Part shown: in pieces, positions 40,178 to 43,950 of the stretch
Layout of the letters: every line of letters starts with the position of its first letter
How positions within the stretch are numbered: the first letter of the stretch is position 1
Origin: a virus
Virus record (IMG/VR): IMGVR_UViG_3300021185_000148
Location: 1 to 43,950 of that record
Direction: 5' to 3' (one strand)
Length of the DNA: 43,950 nucleotides
Position numbers and translations under genes: made by a program
The notes under the pieces: model-generated
The model's input: the letters and a program-made list of their open reading frames with translations, nothing else
What the model was told of the DNA's origin: nothing
The model's database searches: none

Positions 40178-41245
40178 ATGTCGCTAATTGAAAAACTAAT
40201 GAAGAACAGTTCTATCAAGCAGACTGCGCCAATTATGGACTCTAAAGTCTATGGCAAAAAAGAGATGGCTACTACACCAGTACCTATGGTAAACGTAGCA
40301 CTATCTGGTCGCATTGATGGTGGCCTTGTTCCTGGGCTTCTGATGCTTGCTGGACCATCGAAACACTTCAAGTCAGCCTTTGCGCTGATGATGGCTGCCG
40401 CATATCAGAAAAAATACGATGATGCTGTCGTACTGTTTTATGACTCGGAGTTTGGTACTCCACAGTCATACTTTGAGAGTTTTGGTATTGATCTTGACAG
40501 AGTGTTGCATACGCCTATTACTGACGTAGAGCAACTCAAGTTTGATATTACAACTCAATTGAACCAAATTGACAAGGGTGAGAAAGTCGTTATCATTATC
40601 GACTCTATCGGTAACCTTGCTTCGAAGAAAGAAGTAGATGATGCACTGGATGGTAAGTCAGTGGCAGATATGTCACGTGCAAAGCAATTGAAGTCTTTGT
40701 TCCGTATCGTCACGCCACACTTGAACCTAAAAGACATCCCGTTAGTATGTGTCAACCACACGTACAAAGAGATCGGTATGTTCCCTAAAGACATCGTGTC
40801 TGGCGGTACTGGTTCTTACTACAGTTCAGATGCTATCTGGATCATTGGTCGCCAACAAGAGAAAGAAGGCACCGAGATTGCAGGTTATCACTTTGTCATC
40901 AATATCGAGAAATCACGTCATGTGCGTGAGAAGTCTAAGATCCCGATTACAGTTACCTTTGAGGGTGGCATAAGTAAGTGGTCTGGACTACTTGATATTA
41001 GTGAGAAGTTAGGTTATATCAATAAACCTAAAGTGGGCTGGTACGAGGCTGTAAATCCAAGTACTGGTGAGGTACTTTCAGATAAACTTATGAGAGCGAA
41101 AGAGTTTGCTGTCAACGGTGACTTCTGGAAGATGATGTTGACTAAAACCGATTTAGCTGATGCTATTCGTAAACGATACAGTATGGCTAACGGTGCGTTG
41201 ATCTCCGATGAGATTGAGGAAGTTGAAAGTGAAACTGAAGCTTGA
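40178..41245 (+). CDS. uvsX: UvsX-like recombinase
   Basis: 355 residues (T4 391). Walker A AGPSKHFKS (Lys65) matches the T4 loop, Walker B is VVIIIDSIGNL and the L2-preceding segment is LKDIPLVCVNHTYKEIGMFPKDIVSGG. The tail is acidic (DEIEEVESETEA). RecA-family ATPase that performs strand invasion, loaded by UvsY. It shares 17 nt with a 40-residue ORF before gp41. Confidence 0.97.
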   Translation: MSLIEKLMKNSSIKQTAPIMDSKVYGKKEMATTPVPMVNVALSGRIDGGLVPGLLMLAGPSKHFKSAFALMMAAAYQKKYDDAVVLFYDSEFGTPQSYFESFGIDLDRVLHTPITDVEQLKFDITTQLNQIDKGEKVVIIIDSIGNLASKKEVDDALDGKSVADMSRAKQLKSLFRIVTPHLNLKDIPLVCVNHTYKEIGMFPKDIVSGGTGSYYSSDAIWIIGRQQEKEGTEIAGYHFVINIEKSRHVREKSKIPITVTFEGGISKWSGLLDISEKLGYINKPKVGWYEAVNPSTGEVLSDKLMRAKEFAVNGDFWKMMLTKTDLADAIRKRYSMANGALISDEIEEVESETEA

Positions 41246-41351
41246 AATTGAATTGGACACAGCTAGTGTCCAAGACATTGATTACACCAAAGCACTAGTT
41301 GAAAAACTAATCGAAATACAGCAATTGTTAGAGGAGCTAAAAGAGGAATGA
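41229..41351 (+). CDS. 40-residue coiled-coil peptide between uvsX and gp41
   Basis: GTG 41229 with a GAGGA site eight nt upstream inside uvsX. The product runs MKLKLEIELDTASVQDID... and ends with IEIQQLLEELKEE, a single heptad-like helix. The frame ends at an ATGA junction with gp41, so it would couple uvsX and helicase translation. The tight packing (both ends overlapping neighbours) supports reality. No family recognised. Confidence 0.65.
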   Translation: MKLKLEIELDTASVQDIDYTKALVEKLIEIQQLLEELKEE

Positions 41352-42766
41352 TCGAAGAAACAATCTTAGCGGGACTTATTAGTAATGATGAATATGCACG
41401 AAAGGTTCTGCCGTTTCTCCAAAATGATTATTTCGACCAGCAGTCACACCAGACTGTATTTGTCGAGGTCGCTCAGTACGTAGACAGTTACAATAGTATT
41501 CCTACCAAGGGTGCATTGAAGGTGTCTATCGATGAGAAATCTAATATCAATGAGGAGCAATACAAGCAAATCAATGATATGATTGATTCTTTATCGTATG
41601 ACGATAAGACTGACCTCGACTGGCTGGTTGACAAGACTGAAAAGTTCTGTCAAGACAAAGCCATCTATAATGCTGTTCGTGAGTCCATTCTAGTGCTAGA
41701 TGGTAATCACAAACAATTAGATAAGGGTGCTATCCCAGAACTTCTTGAGAAGGCTCTGGGTGTATCCTTTGATAACAGTGTGGGTCACGATTACTTAGAT
41801 GATTCTGATGAACGTTACAATTTCTACCACACTAAAGAAGATAAGATTCCATTCGATCTGGATTTGATGAACGTTATCACTAAAGGTGGTGTGTCACGTA
41901 AATCACTCAGCGTTGCGCTTGCAGGTACAGGTGTTGGTAAGACATTGTTCATGACCCACTGTGCGGCAGCCAATCTGACTGCCGGATTGAATGTACTCTA
42001 TATCACAATGGAAATGGCAGAAGAACGTATTGCAGAGCGTATCGATGCCAATCTATTAGACTTGACTGTAGACCAGTTGCGTGAAGTACCACGTGATGTC
42101 TACGAGAAAAGACTCGGTCGTGTGAAGAATAAGTCTACTGGTAAGTTGATCGTAAAAGAATATCCAACTGCTAGTGCTGGTTCTAATCACTTCCGACATC
42201 TGCTAAACGAATTGAAACTAAAACGTAATTTCAAGCCAGATATGATCTACATCGATTATCTGAACATCTGTATGTCTTCTCGTATTCGCATGGGTGGTAG
42301 TGTAAACTCTTACACACTAATCAAAGCAATCGCAGAAGAGTTACGTGGTCTTGCTGTTGAGTTCAATGTGCCTATCATGTCTGCTACTCAGACTAATCGA
42401 ACTGGGTTCAGTAGTTCTGACTTGAACTTAGAAGACACCTCAGAATCATTTGGTCTACCCGCAACGGCTGACTTTATGTTTGGTTTGATCTCTACAGAAG
42501 AATTAGAATCCCTTGGTCAGTTGATGATCAAGCAACTCAAAAATCGTTGGGGCGATACCAATGCTCACAAGCGTTTCGTTGTCGGTATCGACAGATCGAA
42601 GATGCGTTTATTTGATGCTGAAGAGAGTGCCCAACAAGGTCTTATGGATGACAGTCCAGTGATGAACAAGACACCCGTTGGTCAAAGAATGAGCAGTGAA
42701 AATGATGGCGATACTGTCCTCAGTTTCAAGGGTAAGTCTAAGCCTAAGTTTGAGGGATTCAAGTAA
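41348..42766 (+). CDS. 41: gp41-like replicative DNA helicase
   Basis: 472 residues (T4 475). DnaB-type: N-terminal domain (IEETILAGLISNDEYARKVLPFL), RecA-like core with Walker A GTGVGKT (Lys198), Walker B MIYIDYLNI and the C-terminal motif QLKNRWGDTNAHKRFVVGIDR. The hexamer unwinds the fork and works with primase gp61. It overlaps the next gene at TAATG. Confidence 0.97.
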   Translation: MIEETILAGLISNDEYARKVLPFLQNDYFDQQSHQTVFVEVAQYVDSYNSIPTKGALKVSIDEKSNINEEQYKQINDMIDSLSYDDKTDLDWLVDKTEKFCQDKAIYNAVRESILVLDGNHKQLDKGAIPELLEKALGVSFDNSVGHDYLDDSDERYNFYHTKEDKIPFDLDLMNVITKGGVSRKSLSVALAGTGVGKTLFMTHCAAANLTAGLNVLYITMEMAEERIAERIDANLLDLTVDQLREVPRDVYEKRLGRVKNKSTGKLIVKEYPTASAGSNHFRHLLNELKLKRNFKPDMIYIDYLNICMSSRIRMGGSVNSYTLIKAIAEELRGLAVEFNVPIMSATQTNRTGFSSSDLNLEDTSESFGLPATADFMFGLISTEELESLGQLMIKQLKNRWGDTNAHKRFVVGIDRSKMRLFDAEESAQQGLMDDSPVMNKTPVGQRMSSENDGDTVLSFKGKSKPKFEGFK

Positions 42767-42978
42767 TGTCGTATGTTATCAAGAGTGATAATAGTATCCA
42801 CATGGTAGTGGAGAAAAGAAGTAGTCTGATTATGCAGAAGTTTAGTAATAAAACACAAGCAAGGGAGTTATGCACTCAGCTAAATCTTGGTAATGGTTTC
42901 GGGGGCTGGAGCCCTAGTTTTATGGGGTTGGGAGTTTTTTATCAGCCCAATAAAAAAGGCGACTACTCGCTAGAATAA
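42766..42978 (+). CDS. 70-residue unknown protein after gp41
   Basis: Starts at a TAATG overlap with gp41. The product has NKTQARELCTQLNLGNGFGGWSPSF, a pattern reminiscent of small phage proteins of the F-x-GW-x-P-x-F type, and an aromatic Gly-rich C-terminus. Function unknown. Confidence 0.65.
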   Translation: MSYVIKSDNSIHMVVEKRSSLIMQKFSNKTQARELCTQLNLGNGFGGWSPSFMGLGVFYQPNKKGDYSLE

Positions 42979-42987
42979 TCACCCTCT

Positions 42988-43104
42988 TTACTGGACTGAT
43001 ACGTGGCAGACCCGAACCCCACGGACATTCTTGATGTTACGTCTGCTATTCCTGGTATGATTTCTCAAACACTTGCCTCTTACGTTGTTTACACGTACTA
43101 ACAC
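42988..43104 (-). CDS. Possible 38-residue basic ORF on the minus strand
   Basis: In the 173-nt gap between two + strand genes. From GTG 43104 it encodes an Arg/Asn/Val-rich peptide (RVNNVRGKCLRN, then RNSRRNIKNVRGVRVCH) ending at TAA. The repeated N-V-R-G motif is striking. A perfect late promoter on the same strand lies just upstream, but there is no ATG and no clear ribosome-binding site, and the frame stays open upstream. It is a candidate only. Confidence 0.35.
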   Translation of the reverse strand: MLVRVNNVRGKCLRNHTRNSRRNIKNVRGVRVCHVSVQ

Positions 43105-43115
43105 GCACCCGATCT

Positions 43116-43123
43116 TATTTATA
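43116..43123 (-). promoter_or_regulatory. Minus-strand late promoter TATAAATA
   Basis: TATTTATA on the + strand reads as a perfect late box on the minus strand. It is the only perfect minus-strand late box noticed and lies in an intergenic gap. Confidence 0.55.
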
Positions 43124-43151
43124 CAAACACGAAATTCAGAGAAGGAACTAC

Positions 43152-43484
43152 ATGGACGATCCAAAAGACAATCTTAGTTATGCTTGTCTACAGATAGTTG
43201 ATGATGATATGAATCTAATAATACCTTGGTACATTATGGCAATGTACGCAAAAGATGAATTAGGCGAAACTCTCTTAGATGAGAAAGTACTTGACAAGCT
43301 ACGCAATCGTATGATACAATATTGGGATAAGATAGAGCATAGATACAAAAGCTTTATCTCGTTAGAAGATGTGCGTGAAGGTAATAGGTTAGAGGATTAC
43401 CCGACACACACATTCTCAAGTGTAAAAGTATTATGGGAGTCATATTATGGCAAAGAGCGAAAAATTAGTAGACCAGATCATTGA
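43152..43484 (+). CDS. Unknown 110-residue protein
   Basis: ATG 43152 with an AAGGA site. The N-terminal 40 residues are mixed hydrophobic (SYACLQIVDDDMNLIIPWYIMAMYA), followed by charged helices (LLDEKVLDKLRNRMIQYWDKIEHRYKSF). The mixed composition suggests a soluble helical protein. It overlaps the next gene by 38 nt. A sigma70-type promoter lies inside. No family recognised. Confidence 0.6.
   Translation: MDDPKDNLSYACLQIVDDDMNLIIPWYIMAMYAKDELGETLLDEKVLDKLRNRMIQYWDKIEHRYKSFISLEDVREGNRLEDYPTHTFSSVKVLWESYYGKERKISRPDH
43291..43320 (+). promoter_or_regulatory. Sigma70-type promoter inside the 110-residue gene
   Basis: TTGACA, 18 bp, TACAAT (five of six), about 126 nt before the next gene start. 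Confidence 0.55.
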
Positions 43485-43635
43485 GGCAATCGAAGAAGCA
43501 CGTATCCTCGAGTGTGCAATGGAAGAGTACTCTAAAGAAAGGATGTTAGTTACGGCCCAGAGGTTATCTGGTACTACCATGACAACTGAAGAAATAGATC
43601 AATTTATGTGTGAAATATTTTCAAAAAGGGGTTGA
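43447..43635 (+). CDS. 62-residue helical protein, overlapping its upstream neighbour
   Basis: ATG 43447 lies in the last 38 nt of the preceding gene, with a GGGAG sequence before it. The product is helical (LVDQIIEAIEEARILECAMEEYSKERM, then TTEEIDQFMCEIFSKRG). No family recognised. The promoter of the next gene overlaps its stop. Confidence 0.6.
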   Translation: MAKSEKLVDQIIEAIEEARILECAMEEYSKERMLVTAQRLSGTTMTTEEIDQFMCEIFSKRG

Positions 43636-43659
43636 CATTTCTGCCAAACCTGTTATCAT
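43632..43659 (+). promoter_or_regulatory. Sigma70 promoter before the 76-residue gene
   Basis: TTGACA, 16 bp, TATCAT (five of six), overlapping the stop codon of the upstream gene. The surrounding GGGGTTGACATTTC recurs at 43919. Confidence 0.75.
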
Positions 43660-43687
43660 AGCATAGTAAATTGAAATGGAGATGAAA

Positions 43688-43918
43688 ATGAAAAACGTTC
43701 AACAGAAGATGCAGGCGATTAGTGCCGCTCAGAATGCCTTCGCTACTATAGAAAGTATTCGTCCAGGTGCGATACCTCAAGAAACTAAGGTGCTGTTAGC
43801 TGAACTGAAAGTTGATCTAATGGATATCCAAGATGCCCAAGAAGAGGAGAACTCTATTGGTCCATTCGGAGAAATGGATAAAGTAGTTGATAATTTTTTC
43901 GAAAATAGTGCATTTTAG
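43688..43918 (+). CDS. 76-residue helical protein
   Basis: Taken from ATG 43688, with GGAG six bases upstream; ATGs at 43676 and 43682 are in frame. Product MKNVQQKMQAISAAQNAFATIESIRPGAI ... ends in an acidic helix and a hydrophobic FFENSAF tail. No family recognised. Confidence 0.6.
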   Translation: MKNVQQKMQAISAAQNAFATIESIRPGAIPQETKVLLAELKVDLMDIQDAQEEENSIGPFGEMDKVVDNFFENSAF

Positions 43919-43921
43919 GGG

Positions 43922-43950
43922 TTGACATTTCCGAAAATGTGTTGTACAGT
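43922..43950 (+). promoter_or_regulatory. Sigma70-type promoter at the right edge
   Basis: TTGACA, 17 bp, TACAGT (four of six), directly after the last stop codon. The gene it serves lies outside the window. Confidence 0.6.

Noticed and set aside
42988-43123. tRNA-like T-arm (GGGTTCGGGTC) on the minus strand
   Set aside because: The stem is imperfect, the conserved T-loop A is missing, and no acceptor or anticodon arm pairs with it.
1-43950. CRISPR arrays, insertion sequences, integrase or attachment sites
   Set aside because: No regularly spaced direct repeats, transposase motifs or recombinase genes were seen.

Overview
The window is a contiguous piece of a tailed-phage genome of the T4 superfamily (Straboviridae and relatives, contractile-tailed myovirus). 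Practically every gene is on the + strand, genes abut or overlap by ATGA/TAATG junctions, and the gene order is the one known from T4 and especially from marine and cyanophage T4-likes. There are no photosynthesis genes, tRNAs, integrase or CRISPR arrays here, and the window alone does not decide the host. The fibre-type modules at the left end and the presence of phage Hsp20 fit a marine phage, but this is inference.

Layout. (1) 1-5.8 kb: fibre or adhesin-like structural genes, two of them large and modular. (2) 5.8-19.2 kb: the T4 virion module in canonical order: gp13, gp14 (neck), gp15 (sheath stabiliser), gp16/gp17 (terminase), gp18 (sheath), gp19 (tube), gp20 (portal), a gp67-like acidic core protein, a cysteine-cluster protein at the gp68 position, gp21 (prohead protease), gp22 (scaffold), gp23 (major capsid), and a tube-fold protein at the position that carries gp3 in cyanophages. 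(3) 19.2-25.5 kb: recombination and late-transcription block: UvsY, a membrane protein, UvsW, an Sm-like small protein, gp55 (late sigma factor), gp47/gp46 (Mre11/Rad50-type nuclease) and a DUF465-like peptide. (4) 25.5-30.7 kb: accessory block with a cytidylyltransferase, a GT-B glycosyltransferase, a large TET-associated/GREB1-type glycosyltransferase with a duplicated N-terminal module, DexA exonuclease, a dATP/dGTP pyrophosphohydrolase-like protein and a GT-A glycosyltransferase. (5) 30.7-43 kb: the replisome: gp45 clamp, gp44/gp62 clamp loader, RegA, dUTPase, Hsp20, several tiny membrane ORFs, ATP-dependent DNA ligase, family B DNA polymerase gp43, UvsX and gp41 helicase, then small unknown genes.

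Transcription signals are clear and spatially separated. T4-type late promoters (TATAAATA) sit 31-35 nt before the start codons of gp13, gp22, gp23, the gp3-position gene and gp45, and elsewhere before gp18 and hsp20. Host-type sigma70 promoters (TTGACA, usually 17 bp, TATAAT-like) occur from uvsY rightwards, many of them buried in the 3' part of the preceding gene. Notable arrangements are a sigma70 promoter fused with a late promoter before gp45, a promoter whose -35 box lies in the loop of a terminator before gp44, a large inverted repeat over the DNA-polymerase promoter, and a lone minus-strand late promoter facing a short basic ORF near 43.1 kb.

How the parts work together: early/middle sigma70 promoters would feed replication, recombination and gp55. 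gp55 with the gp45 clamp (loaded by gp44/62) would then redirect host RNA polymerase to the TATAAATA promoters of the virion genes. UvsX/UvsY/UvsW, gp46/47, gp41 and gp43 form the recombination-dependent replication system. The glycosyltransferase block is the best candidate for an unusual system, possibly glycosylation of phage DNA bases.
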